Origin: a bacterium
GTDB taxonomy: Bacteria > Patescibacteriota > Minisyncoccia > JAHIHE01 > JAGLIN01
Reading direction: 5' to 3'
DNA: 33,087 bases
NCBI GenBank assembly: GCA_030638825.1
Contig: DAOWDU010000019.1
Coordinates: 1-33,087, forward strand
Shown here one piece after another: positions 8,134 to 15,253 of the stretch; position 1 is the first letter of the stretch, and each line of letters opens with the position of its first letter. The position numbers and the translations under genes are program-made. The notes under the pieces were generated by a model. The model saw nothing but the letters and a program-made list of their open reading frames with translations. It was not told the origin of the DNA and did no database searches.

Positions 8134-9129
8134 CCCTGTCTTTCTTTTTTGTTCATTCGCGTCAAAACCTTTTCTGAGTTTTTCTATTTTCTTCAAAGAG
8201 TGTTCAAACTTTTCTGCGTTAATCATCATTGCTTTTACTCCCTCTTTATTTTCATTTTCTGGAATATCTTTATTTTCTAATTCTTCTAATTGTTCTTTTA
8301 AAGAACTCATTAAATCATCAAAAACATTTAGTTCAATTTCTGACGGTTTTTCGCCTTTGAAATTCATTTTGCTTAGTGTTTTTACTAAATCTCTTCCAGA
8401 TAAACGCAAATAAAAAACAGGGATGTTTTTAATCTCTTTTTTTATTATTTTATTTTCCTCGTTAACCGTTATTCCATATTTTATAGTTGCTCCGCCTTCT
8501 TCATTTTTTTCTTCAACCTTTTCAGATTTCTCGGCTTCCTTTTCTGTTCCCTCTTCAGCGCTTACTTCATCAAAAGCGCAAACTACATTACCAGCTTCTT
8601 TATCAATAATTACATTATCAACTCCATTTTCATAATCGTCGTGTTTTGACGCGCGAACAACAATAAATCCTGTTCCTATAATTTTGTTTAAAATAACCGT
8701 TTTCGCTTTTTCCCAAAGTTCACCAAAATTTTTCTCTTTTTCTTCTTTGTGCCATTTTTTTTCTAGTTCTTTTACTTTCTTTTTATCTTTTTTAAATTCC
8801 TTGTCCTCTCTCATATATGGACCGCCTTCACTTTTTTGAAAAGACTCTATCATAATAGTGCCATCTATATCAACCAATCTAGTGCCATATTCTTCGTCAT
8901 CACTATTAATCGCCACTTTATATTCACCATTTGTTTTTTCAGAAATATTTTCAAGAGAATTATTTAATTTTTTGACCCACAGCTCTATTACTCCTTCTGG
9001 ACTTTCAAGCTCGCTTCCAATAATTTCTCTAAATCTTTTTTCCGTTATTGGCTCATATTTTTTAAACTTTGGCTTTTCTTCTTTTTTGTTTATATTACAG
9101 TTTTGTCCTCCCATCATTTCTTTTGACAT
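8089..9129 (-). CDS. 346-aa charged orphan protein next to parB
   Basis: Not recognised. The track start at 9135 is TTG; ATG 9129 (MSKEMMGG) is preferred, without a clear SD. The protein is soluble and very rich in K and E. A lysine/glutamate-rich, probably helical segment lies at about 105-140, followed by a better-ordered block with FIVVRASKHDDYENGVDNVI and VVCAFDEV. That spacing of acidic residues around strands recalls nuclease-like CPR orphan families, but I cannot assign a fold. It ends with a glutamate-rich linker and a helical C-terminus. It starts about 27 nt downstream of parB on the same strand, so it is probably the third gene of a parA-parB-orf unit. Its last 15 codons run through the terminator and stop region of the convergent 49-aa gene. 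Confidence 0.7.
   Translation of the reverse strand: MSKEMMGGQNCNINKKEEKPKFKKYEPITEKRFREIIGSELESPEGVIELWVKKLNNSLENISEKTNGEYKVAINSDDEEYGTRLVDIDGTIMIESFQKSEGGPYMREDKEFKKDKKKVKELEKKWHKEEKEKNFGELWEKAKTVILNKIIGTGFIVVRASKHDDYENGVDNVIIDKEAGNVVCAFDEVSAEEGTEKEAEKSEKVEEKNEEGGATIKYGITVNEENKIIKKEIKNIPVFYLRLSGRDLVKTLSKMNFKGEKPSEIELNVFDDLMSSLKEQLEELENKDIPENENKEGVKAMMINAEKFEHSLKKIEKLRKGFDANEQKRKTGLAVFCFLYEFSQFF
8121..8149 (+). terminator. Intrinsic terminator overlapping the stop of the 49-aa gene
   Basis: AAAGACAG, loop CTAACC containing the stop, CTGTCTTT, then CTTTTTT. An 8-bp perfect stem and a U-tract. Confidence 0.85.
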
Positions 9130-9156
9130 ATTCAATGCTTAAAATATAAAAACAAT

Positions 9157-10044
9157 TTATTTCAACAATTTAACAATTTTACTAAATTCCTCCTCCGAAA
9201 AAAAGTCGATTGTAATCTTACCGCTCACGCCGTGTTTTTTGATTTTAATTCTAGTTCCTAATTTCTGTTGAATACTATCTTCCAAATCCTGAATATACGG
9301 ATCAGCCTGTTTTAAAACTTTTCTTTTGTGCGAATGAACCGTAATTTCTTTAACTTTATTTTCCGCCGCTCTCACTGTAAGATTATTTTTCAAAATCAAT
9401 TCGTAAAGCGCTCTCTGCTTTTCGGAGTTTGCCAGACCTAAAATTGCCCGCGCGTGTCCCTCTGTTATTTTTCTTTCAATAATCCCCCGCTGAATTTCAA
9501 CTGGCAAATCTAATAACCTAATAATATTCGCAATCGCTGATCTGCTTTTTCCTGTTTTCTTCGCTATTTCTTCCTGCGTTAAATTAAATTCTTTGCCAAG
9601 TTTCTGATACGCCTTTGCTTCCTCAACGGCGTTAAGATTATGTCTCTGGATATTTTCCACAATCGCTAATTCTAATTTTTGTTGACTTGTCGCTAACCGC
9701 ACAATTGCTGGAATTTTTTCAAGTCCAATAAGTTTTGAGGCCTGCAGTCTTCTCTCGCCAGCGATAAGTTCATATTTATCGCCATTTACTTTTGTAACCA
9801 AAACTGGCTGAATTATACCGTGCTCTTTTATTGATTCCGACAATTCTTTTAAATTATCTCCGTCAAAATAATACCTCGGCTGGTTCGGATTCGGAACAAT
9901 ATTTCCTATCGGAATTTTCATAACCTCATCTGAATCCGAACTCGCAAAGTTATTTTTTTGCAGAGGAATATTTATTTCTTTGTTTTTATTTAATTTATTA
10001 GGAATCAGGGACGAAAGTCCCGTTCCTAAACTCGTTTTTTTCAT
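9157..10044 (-). CDS. parB: ParB/Spo0J chromosome-partition protein
   Basis: A CTP-dependent DNA clamp that loads at parS and spreads; together with ParA it segregates chromosome origins. Visible: N-terminal ParA-interaction peptide (TSLGTGLSSLIP, 4-15), the ParB/Srx core with GERRLQA (96-102, the CTP-binding GERR box), ENIQRHNLNAVEEA (130-143), a helix-turn-helix (about 156-177, TQEEIAKKTGKSRSAIANII), and a C-terminal dimerisation segment. At 295 aa it is normal length. It lies 20 nt downstream of parA in the same operon. I found no obvious parS (TGTTTCACGTGAAACA type) in the window, but only by eye. Confidence 0.95.
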   Translation of the reverse strand: MKKTSLGTGLSSLIPNKLNKNKEINIPLQKNNFASSDSDEVMKIPIGNIVPNPNQPRYYFDGDNLKELSESIKEHGIIQPVLVTKVNGDKYELIAGERRLQASKLIGLEKIPAIVRLATSQQKLELAIVENIQRHNLNAVEEAKAYQKLGKEFNLTQEEIAKKTGKSRSAIANIIRLLDLPVEIQRGIIERKITEGHARAILGLANSEKQRALYELILKNNLTVRAAENKVKEITVHSHKRKVLKQADPYIQDLEDSIQQKLGTRIKIKKHGVSGKITIDFFSEEEFSKIVKLLK

Positions 10045-10064
10045 TTGTTTATATGTTTAAATGT

Positions 10065-10820
10065 TTAAATCCTTATCATCTCTCTCGCCAAATAATCATA
10101 AGCCTTCGCTCCAGCAGAACTCGGCGCGTATTGTAAAATCGTTTTTCCAAAACTTGGCGCTTCGGCAAGAGAAACATTCCGAGGAATTATCGCGTTAAAA
10201 ACATACCCGGGAAAATGCCTTTGCACTTCTTTAATAATCTGCCGAGAGAGCTGGTTTCTTTTATCATACATTGTCAAAACCGCGCCCATAATTTCCAGAT
10301 TTTCTTTGAGGTTTGTTTTGATTAAATCTATTGAATTTAGCAATTGGCTCAATCCTTCCAAAGCGTAATACTCGCACTGAATTGGAATAATTATTTTATC
10401 CGCCGCAGTTAAACTATTTACAGTCAGTAGTCCTAAGCTAGGCGGACAGTCTATTAAAATATAATCATAATTATTTTTAACATCTTTAATAGCATTATAA
10501 AATCTGAATTCTCTCTCTGTCGCTTCCACAAGTTCAACGGTTGCTCCCGCCAAATCCTGCGTCGCGGGAACAAGATCGTAATTTGATAAAGGAGTTTTTA
10601 CAATGGTGTCTTTTAACAACGCTCGTCCAGACAAACTATCATAAACGCTTTTTTCTATATTTTCCGGTCTAACTCCCAGCCCAGTCGTCGCGTTCGCCTG
10701 CGGATCCATATCAATCAAAAGAACTTTCTTGTGATGCAAAGCCAAATAAGCCCCCAAATTCACAGAGGTCGTTGACTTTCCCACTCCACCCTTTTGATTT
10801 ACCAAAGCGATTATACTCAT
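10065..10820 (-). CDS. parA: ParA/Soj chromosome-partition ATPase
   Basis: A Walker-type ATPase whose ATP dimer binds DNA non-specifically and is stimulated by ParB to move origins. Visible: deviant Walker A KGGVGKSTT (10-18), VLLIDMDPQANATTGLG, Walker B YILIDCPPSLGLLTVN, and a full C-terminus (251 aa). First gene of parA-parB. The promoter -10 TATAAT lies only 6 nt before ATG 10820, so the transcript probably starts at or next to the start codon (leaderless). No SD could exist on such an mRNA. Confidence 0.96.
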   Translation of the reverse strand: MSIIALVNQKGGVGKSTTSVNLGAYLALHHKKVLLIDMDPQANATTGLGVRPENIEKSVYDSLSGRALLKDTIVKTPLSNYDLVPATQDLAGATVELVEATEREFRFYNAIKDVKNNYDYILIDCPPSLGLLTVNSLTAADKIIIPIQCEYYALEGLSQLLNSIDLIKTNLKENLEIMGAVLTMYDKRNQLSRQIIKEVQRHFPGYVFNAIIPRNVSLAEAPSFGKTILQYAPSSAGAKAYDYLAREMIRI

Positions 10821-10826
10821 GATCTC

Positions 10827-10855
10827 ATTATAGTATAGTTGGCGTTTGTTGACAA
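10827..10855 (-). promoter_or_regulatory. parAB promoter, probably leaderless
   Basis: Minus strand: -35 TTGTCA (10850-10855), 17-bp spacer, perfect -10 TATAAT (10827-10832), six bases, then ATG. The -35 extends as TTGTCAACA, as in the promoters at 14930 and 20120. Confidence 0.8.
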
Positions 10856-10962
10856 ATGGCGTTATTACTTCTATTGTTAGTGCAGTAGATAAAAATATTG
10901 GATATTAAATATTAGAATATTAAATTGTTATCGGTTATAAGTTATCTGTTATAGGTTAATTA

Positions 10963-11044
10963 GCCGGGGTGGCGGAATTGGCAGACGCGCACGACTCAAA
11001 ATCGTGTGGATTTATCCATGAGGGTTCGATTCCCTCTCCCGGCA
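10963..11044 (+). tRNA. tRNA-Leu (anticodon CAA)
   Basis: GCCGGGG pairs with TCCCGGC in the acceptor stem. The anticodon stem CACGA/TCGTG holds the loop CTCAAAA, giving CAA, which reads UUG. The T-arm is GAGGG-TTCGATT-CCCTC. A long variable arm (about TGGATTTATCCA) is the class II mark of Leu. Discriminator A is at 11044, and CCA is not encoded. Confidence 0.95.
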
Positions 11045-11055
11045 CAAAATAAAAG

Positions 11056-11103
11056 CTGTGTTTATCAGTGTCTAATTTATAAATAGTACACAGATAAACA
11101 CAG
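11056..11103. repeat. Inverted repeat after the tRNA
   Basis: CTGTGTTTATC and GATAAACACAG form perfect 11-bp arms, with further partial pairing (GTGT/ACAC) inside. It could end the tRNA transcript, though no T-run follows directly. Confidence 0.6.
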
Positions 11104-11204
11104 ACCTTCGGACACAGACAAACACTGATACGCCGATCCGTTTGTTTATGAAATTAAAAAAACGGGGGTTAGAGTGGTTTGGGGTAAAAACTTAAAATAA
11201 AACT

Positions 11205-11552
11205 ATGAGCAAAAAGCAAGTAATAACATTATTAATTTCATCTTGTTTGTTTTTAATATTACTATTTTTTCACATGAGTCCCTCAATTGTTTCTATAATA
11301 TTTTTTCTTTTTTGTTTATTCTTTCTTTTGTTTTCTTTTAAAATGAATAAGACTACAAATCAGACAATTTTATTTATTTCCTTTTTTATAATATTAATTA
11401 TTCCTTCTTCTTTTTTAATAAACCATTTAGAAAAAATATTGAATTACGAAATGCATTTTATTTTCTTCATTCCAATTCCAATAATTTTCGCTCAAATACT
11501 AACTACTTTTTTAGTATTTGCTTACAAAAATACTAAAAATAAAATAATTTAA
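11205..11552 (+). CDS. AT-rich multi-pass membrane protein (115 aa)
   Basis: Not recognised. Almost wholly hydrophobic with about four membrane segments (roughly 6-24, 27-45, 52-70 and 84-107) and a short basic tail (KNTKNKII). It is strongly enriched in F, I and L and its codons are more AT-rich than the neighbours. ATG 11205 has no SD. It ends 13 nt before the ClpP-fold protease gene and is probably co-transcribed with it, so it might be a membrane partner or substrate; this is inference only. Confidence 0.65.
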   Translation: MSKKQVITLLISSCLFLILLFFHMSPSIVSIIFFLFCLFFLLFSFKMNKTTNQTILFISFFIILIIPSSFLINHLEKILNYEMHFIFFIPIPIIFAQILTTFLVFAYKNTKNKII

Positions 11553-11565
11553 TAACAAAAAAACC

Positions 11566-12537
11566 ATGACAAAAAACCTAATCCAAAAAATTCAAAAATC
11601 ACGGAACTCAAAACTAATCACTTATGTCACTGGCGACCGTCAGCCGTTTGTGACAAAGGTGGCGGAGGATATAATTCCAATCTTTGCGAGGCATTTGGAA
11701 AAAATCGGGAAGCAAGACAAAATAAGTTTGTTTTTATATACGAGAGGCGGAGATATGATTACGCCGATACGACTGATTAAGCTGATGAGAAGCTACGCCA
11801 ATGAAATTGAAATGATTATCCCCTATCGCGCGCATAGCGCTGGGACGCTGATTTCAATTGGGGCGGATAAAATTGTGATGGGACGGCTGGGAGAATTAAG
11901 TCCTGTTGATCCTTCTACTGGACATTCCTTTAATCCTGAAAATCCGATCAACAAAAAACAGAAAATGGAAATCAGTGTGGAAGATCTGAATTCCTATTTT
12001 CTGCTGGCAAAAGAAAAAGCGGGTGTGAAAGATGAACAGATGGTTAATGTCTTTGAAGACCTTACCGCAAAAATTCATCCGTTATCTTTAGGCAACGCTT
12101 ATCGCGCGACGAGAATGGCGAAACAAATCACGGAAAAATTATTGTTAATGCATTTTGATAAAACTGATGATCAAGATAAAATTGAAAGCATCGTCAAAGA
12201 AATCACGGGCGACATTTGTATCCACGGCTATCCAATTACAAGAGACGAAGCGGATTCTCTCGGGTTAAATATGGTTGAGCCAGACACAGAATTGGAAAAA
12301 ACAATGTGGGAACTATACGAAAACTACGCGGAAAAAATGGAGTTGAAAAAGAAATTTGACCCGGTCGCAATTCTCGGCGGACAAGAAATGGCAACATTCA
12401 AATACTCTGGCGCTTTCATTGAGAGCGCTGATTTGACCGACAGTTTTGTCTTTAACGGTAAAATTAGACGAATGATTAAAGATAATAAAGCGAGCATTGA
12501 TGTCAATGTAGAATCGTCAGCTTGGGAAAGTTTGTAA
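11566..12537 (+). CDS. ClpP/crotonase-fold serine protease of the SDH (serine dehydrogenase proteinase) family
   Basis: Visible core: LFLYTRGGDMITPIRLIKLM, then IPYRAHSAGTLISIGAD with the probable nucleophile S91, then MGRLGELSPVDPSTG. This is the pattern of the SDH/SppA-like proteins of the ClpP superfamily, where Ser acts with a His/Asp or a Lys downstream. At 323 aa there is no signal peptide and no membrane helix, so it is cytosolic, unlike SppA. The C-terminal 200 residues are largely helical. The preceding 115-aa membrane protein may tether or deliver substrates. The gene ends before a 50-bp perfect palindrome shared with convergent nusB. Substrate unknown. Confidence 0.8.
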   Translation: MTKNLIQKIQKSRNSKLITYVTGDRQPFVTKVAEDIIPIFARHLEKIGKQDKISLFLYTRGGDMITPIRLIKLMRSYANEIEMIIPYRAHSAGTLISIGADKIVMGRLGELSPVDPSTGHSFNPENPINKKQKMEISVEDLNSYFLLAKEKAGVKDEQMVNVFEDLTAKIHPLSLGNAYRATRMAKQITEKLLLMHFDKTDDQDKIESIVKEITGDICIHGYPITRDEADSLGLNMVEPDTELEKTMWELYENYAEKMELKKKFDPVAILGGQEMATFKYSGAFIESADLTDSFVFNGKIRRMIKDNKASIDVNVESSAWESL

Positions 12538-12558
12538 AAAAGTATTAAACACAATAAA

Positions 12559-12608
12559 AACAAGCATAGCCTCTTTCTCACGGCCGTGAGAAAGAGGCTA
12601 TGCTTGTT
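12559..12608. repeat. 50-bp perfect palindrome between convergent genes
   Basis: Perfect 25-bp arms around a CGGCCG centre and no loop; each arm includes CATAGCCTCTTTCTCACGG. It lies between the protease gene (+) and nusB (-) and may act as a two-way transcription barrier. I see no other copy in the window. Confidence 0.9.
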
Positions 12609-12636
12609 ATATTGATTTGATTATTTTATATTGATT

Positions 12637-13095
12637 TTATTTCTTCTCCATCTCTTTATATAAACTCCCCAAAACCCCATTCACAAATTTTCCGCTTGAT
12701 CTTCCGCCGAATGTTTTGGCAAGTTCTATTGATTCATTTATCGCGACCTTTGCCGGAACATCTTTTCTTTTGCTAAACATAAGTTCATAAATTCCAAGAC
12801 GAAGAATGTTCCTGTCAATAATCATTATTTGTTCAATCGGCCATTCGGGAGCGAATTTTTTTAGAAGAGCGTCTATTTTTTGCATATTCTGAAAAACGCC
12901 ATTAATTAATTCCACGACAAAATCATTATTTTCTATTCCCGCGCTATATTCTTTGATATTGTTTTTTACTATTTTGTCAAGCTCATTTTTATTAAATTTT
13001 TCTTTGCAATGATCATCTTTAACCAAAGAACTTTCAAAGTCCCATTCATATAAACTTTGCATCGCGACTGATCTTAATAAATGTCTGCTGGACAT
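12637..13095 (-). CDS. nusB: Transcription antitermination protein NusB
   Basis: Binds boxA RNA with NusE (S10) and supports rRNA antitermination. Seen: the typical N-terminus [19 protein letters not shown], the central [21 protein letters not shown] block, then [35 protein letters not shown], the NusB C-terminal signature. At 152 aa it is normal length. ATG 13095 has no SD. rpmF lies 87 nt upstream on the same strand, with a repeat in the gap. Confidence 0.96.
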   Translation of the reverse strand: MSSRHLLRSVAMQSLYEWDFESSLVKDDHCKEKFNKNELDKIVKNNIKEYSAGIENNDFVVELINGVFQNMQKIDALLKKFAPEWPIEQIMIIDRNILRLGIYELMFSKRKDVPAKVAINESIELAKTFGGRSSGKFVNGVLGSLYKEMEKK

Positions 13096-13120
13096 AGAAT
13101 TAAATATTTATAAAAAAGAA

Positions 13121-13195
13121 ATTAATGGAAATTCGCTTCGCGAAATTAGTAGAAATTAATTGTCGTTTTCTACAATTAGTTACTATGAGTTACTA
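13121..13195. repeat. Dispersed hairpin repeat (family O), nusB-rpmF gap
   Basis: Contains GGAAATTCGCTTCGCGAAATT followed by AATTGTCGTTTTCTACAATT. The copy at 13528-13620 keeps the first part in the same orientation but carries the second part inverted (ATTGTAGAAAACGACAATTAA). The right end supplies the last codons of rpmF. Confidence 0.75.
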
Positions 13196-13452
13196 ACAGT
13201 TTCCTTTTTCTCCCCCTTCTTCTCTTCTTTCGCCTTCACTTTTTCTACCTTCATTCTTTCTTTCTTAGATAACTTTTTAAGCACATCAATCGCTTCTTTT
13301 CCGTTATAATATCCGCAATTAGAACAAGCAAGATGCGGCTTGACTGGCTGTTTGCATTTCTGGCAAGCTATTAAGGCTATTTTTTTTAAAGCATGGTGAG
13401 ATCTTCTCTCATTTCTTCCTGATTTAGTTTTTCGTTTTTTTGGATGTGGCAT
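13183..13452 (-). CDS. rpmF: Ribosomal protein bL32
   Basis: A small zinc-binding protein of the 50S subunit. Seen: start MPHPKKRKTKSGRNERRSHHA and two zinc pairs (C30/C33 and C43/C46) as in the four-cysteine form. At 89 aa it is longer than the usual 55-65, because of a lysine/glutamate-rich tail (about 58-89, KKERMKVEKVKAKEEKKGEK). The final TVSNS and stop fall in the adjoining repeat, so the tail may have been partly created by repeat insertion. Separate transcription from nusB cannot be judged. Confidence 0.95.
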   Translation of the reverse strand: MPHPKKRKTKSGRNERRSHHALKKIALIACQKCKQPVKPHLACSNCGYYNGKEAIDVLKKLSKKERMKVEKVKAKEEKKGEKKETVSNS

Positions 13453-13527
13453 AGGTCTTAGTTTAAAGTTAAAAGCTGATAAAGCTAAAAGTTAATAAAT
13501 GGAATTTTTGTTTGCTGTAAAAAAAAA

Positions 13528-13620
13528 TTAATGGAAATTCGCTTCGCGGAATTGGTGGAAATTTATTGTAGAAAACGACAATTAATTTCTATGAATTACT
13601 ATGAGTTTCCATAAATTTCC
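13528..13620. repeat. Dispersed hairpin repeat (family O), rpmF-rnhB gap
   Basis: Second copy: GGAAATTCGCTTCGCGGAATT, then TATTGTAGAAAACGACAATTAA, the inverse of the core in copy one, and ATGAGTTTCCATAAATTTCC. A related core (TTGTTGTTTTCTGGGACAATT) sits upstream of dnaK at about 17290. Confidence 0.75.
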
Positions 13621-13681
13621 ACAAGCTTATTATTTAGAAACGCTACAACTTAATCTTACAATCATTCTATCTTAGTTTGAC

Positions 13682-14353
13682 TTATTTTGCAAGATTAAAT
13701 TTGAAAAGAAGTTTTTTTATTGGATTAAAGGATCTTCTGTGTATTTTACAAGGACCAATTTTTTCAAGCATTTTCAAATGAAATTTTGTTCCATACCCTT
13801 TATGCTGAGCAAATCCATATTCTGGATATTTTTTATCAAAGTCAACTAAAATTTTATCTCTCGCAACTTTAGCGAGAATAGAGGCCGCGCTTACGGAAAA
13901 AACATATTGATCCGCTTTAGGAATCGCAATTTGACTCACAGGATAATTCTTAATTGTGTAATTGCCGTCTATTAGCAAAAAGTCTGGCTTGATTTCCAGT
14001 TTTTCAACCGCTTTTCTCATCGCAAGCAAAGAAGCTTCTAAAATATTTATTTCATCAATAGTTTCTTCTGAAACAATGCCAATTGACGAACTATGGCATT
14101 TTTCCAAAATTAATTCAGATAAATATTCTCGTTTTTTTGGCGACAAAAGTTTTGAATCTCTTATCCCAATTTTAAGCAATTTGTTTAATAATTTGTTTTT
14201 AGAGAAAATAATCGCTGCCGCGACTACGGGACCAGCAAGCGGTCCCCGTCCAGCTTCATCAATCCCCGCAATATTTTCATATCCTTTTTTAAATAATCTC
14301 TCTTCTCTGCAAAAATCTGGCGTAATCATCTTTTTAACCTTTCTGCCCTCCAT
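13682..14353 (-). CDS. rnhB: Ribonuclease HII
   Basis: Cleaves the RNA strand of RNA/DNA hybrids and single ribonucleotides in DNA. Seen: AGIDEAGRGPLAGPVVAAA with catalytic D32 and E33, DSKLLSPKKRE, LLIDGN (D129), and SAASILAKVARD (D166). At 223 aa it is normal. The start is uncertain: ATG 14353 gives the track protein, but ATG 14329 (MITPDF) has an AAAGG-type SD about 8 nt before it and leaves the fold intact. A promoter lies at 14408-14435. Confidence 0.95.
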   Translation of the reverse strand: MEGRKVKKMITPDFCREERLFKKGYENIAGIDEAGRGPLAGPVVAAAIIFSKNKLLNKLLKIGIRDSKLLSPKKREYLSELILEKCHSSSIGIVSEETIDEINILEASLLAMRKAVEKLEIKPDFLLIDGNYTIKNYPVSQIAIPKADQYVFSVSAASILAKVARDKILVDFDKKYPEYGFAQHKGYGTKFHLKMLEKIGPCKIHRRSFNPIKKLLFKFNLAK

Positions 14354-14407
14354 TTGAATAATTTTATTAATTTAAGCTGTTTAAGCTGTGAAATTTACAG
14401 CCTCTTC

Positions 14408-14435
14408 ATTATAATCATAAATATTTTTTAGTCAA
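14408..14435 (-). promoter_or_regulatory. rnhB promoter
   Basis: Minus strand: -35 TTGACT (14430-14435), 16-bp spacer, perfect -10 TATAAT (14408-14413), about 50 nt before the first ATG. Confidence 0.65.
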
Positions 14436-14495
14436 TAGCCCCAAACAAAAAAACACCTACCCAGTGCCTTCTGTTTTTGGAAAGAAGATTTTGGA

Positions 14496-14539
14496 GGGGA
14501 CAATGAGAAATACAACATATTCTATTTCCTTTTGTCCCC
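14496..14539. repeat. Strong isolated hairpin, GGGGACAA/TTGTCCCC
   Basis: 8-bp perfect outer stem, a small internal loop, then GAAATA/TATTTC inside. It lies 3' of the 89-aa gene. Without a T-run it is not a classic terminator, but it may protect the mRNA end or be a small palindromic repeat. Confidence 0.6.
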
Positions 14540-14573
14540 ACATCTCTCCCTTTGTTTTTTTTGCGACTGTTTA

Positions 14574-14843
14574 TTAAACTATCGCCGGTAACCCCCTGCT
14601 ACTCAACAGTGCCTTAATATCTTCAGAAGGCAAGGAGTCTAAAAAAGCTACCTCTTCTATTTGTTTTGCGAAGTGAAGCAAAACACCTCTCTTGATTGTT
14701 GATGCTTTTTCTGCTTCCATCTTTACTTTCGTTCTTATCGTTCCTGTCGAGCTTCCTTGCTCAGTGATTATTTTATGAGGACTTCCATATCCTTGATCAC
14801 TTTCAATCTCTTCTATTTCTTTTTCTGTTACTCTTTTACACAT
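14574..14843 (-). CDS. 89-aa soluble orphan protein
   Basis: Not recognised. The start is moved from the track (14882) to ATG 14843: GAGGAGGA lies 8 nt before it, and the longer form adds an N-terminus that would overlap this SD. The product starts MCKRVTEKEIEEIE, has no membrane segment, and is charged with a helical C-terminal half (FAKQIEEVAFLDSLPSEDIKALL). A segment with GYGSPHKIITEQGSSTGTI looks flexible. It has its own promoter (14908-14936), whose -35 is shared back to back with the plus-strand promoter of the 54-aa gene. Two tandem stops end it. Confidence 0.75.
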   Translation of the reverse strand: MCKRVTEKEIEEIESDQGYGSPHKIITEQGSSTGTIRTKVKMEAEKASTIKRGVLLHFAKQIEEVAFLDSLPSEDIKALLSSRGLPAIV

Positions 14844-14907
14844 ATTTATTTTCCTCCTCATCTTCTGCGCTATAAAAAACATTTAAACGCAGAAAATCAT
14901 CACCACA

Positions 14908-14936
14908 ACTTTATCACAAACCCGCCCTCTTGTCAA
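14908..14936 (-). promoter_or_regulatory. Promoter of the 89-aa gene
   Basis: Minus strand: TTGACA (14931-14936), 17-bp spacer, TAAAGT (14908-14913). The -35 overlaps the plus-strand -35 at 14930-14935 by five bases. Confidence 0.7.
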
Positions 14937-14958
14937 CATCAAAAAATTTTTATACAAT
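14930..14958 (+). promoter_or_regulatory. Promoter of the 54-aa gene
   Basis: TTGTCA (14930-14935), 17-bp spacer, TACAAT (14953-14958). The surrounding bases closely resemble the corA promoter at 20120-20148: both read TTGTCAACATC and then an AATAACAATAT stretch after the -10. Confidence 0.65.
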
Positions 14959-15016
14959 AACAATATTAAACACACATCCCCTTAATACTTAATGCTAAAT
15001 ACTAAAATACTATTTT

Positions 15017-15181
15017 ATGAAATCAAAATGGGGCACACCCGCCTATAAAGGAAAACCGGAACCGCTTAAAGTGGCAAACAGGTTTATGTTGATTTTAATA
15101 ATCATCCTCTTAATCGGCTTTATTAAAGCAGGAACGAGAGAAGGATGGTTTGACGAGATGATGAATTCTATTGGTTATTAA
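15017..15181 (+). CDS. 54-aa single-pass membrane protein
   Basis: Below the ORF-track cut-off, found by reading. ATG 15017 to TAA 15181. A basic, proline-containing N-terminus (MKSKWGTPAYKGKPEPLKVA) is followed by one membrane helix (about 23-37, FMLILIIILLIGFI) and a short acidic tail, so the N-terminus is probably inside. No SD. Support: a promoter 60 nt upstream and an intrinsic terminator 33 nt after the stop. Function unknown. Confidence 0.6.
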   Translation: MKSKWGTPAYKGKPEPLKVANRFMLILIIILLIGFIKAGTREGWFDEMMNSIGY

Positions 15182-15210
15182 TGTTGAAAAATATTTTAAT
15201 ATCCAATATA

Positions 15211-15243
15211 AAAAACAGCGATAATCTACATCGCTGTTTTTTT
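15211..15243. terminator. Two-way intrinsic terminator (54-aa gene and dnaK)
   Basis: AACAGCGAT, 7-nt loop, ATCGCTGTT: a perfect 9-bp stem with T-runs on both strands. It serves the plus-strand 54-aa gene and the dnaK gene ending at 15254 on the minus strand. Confidence 0.88.
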
Positions 15244-15253
15244 AAATTAAAAT

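Noticed and set aside
14496-14539. Intrinsic terminator of the 89-aa gene
   Set aside because: A good hairpin, but no U-tract follows on the minus strand, so it is listed as a repeat or hairpin only.
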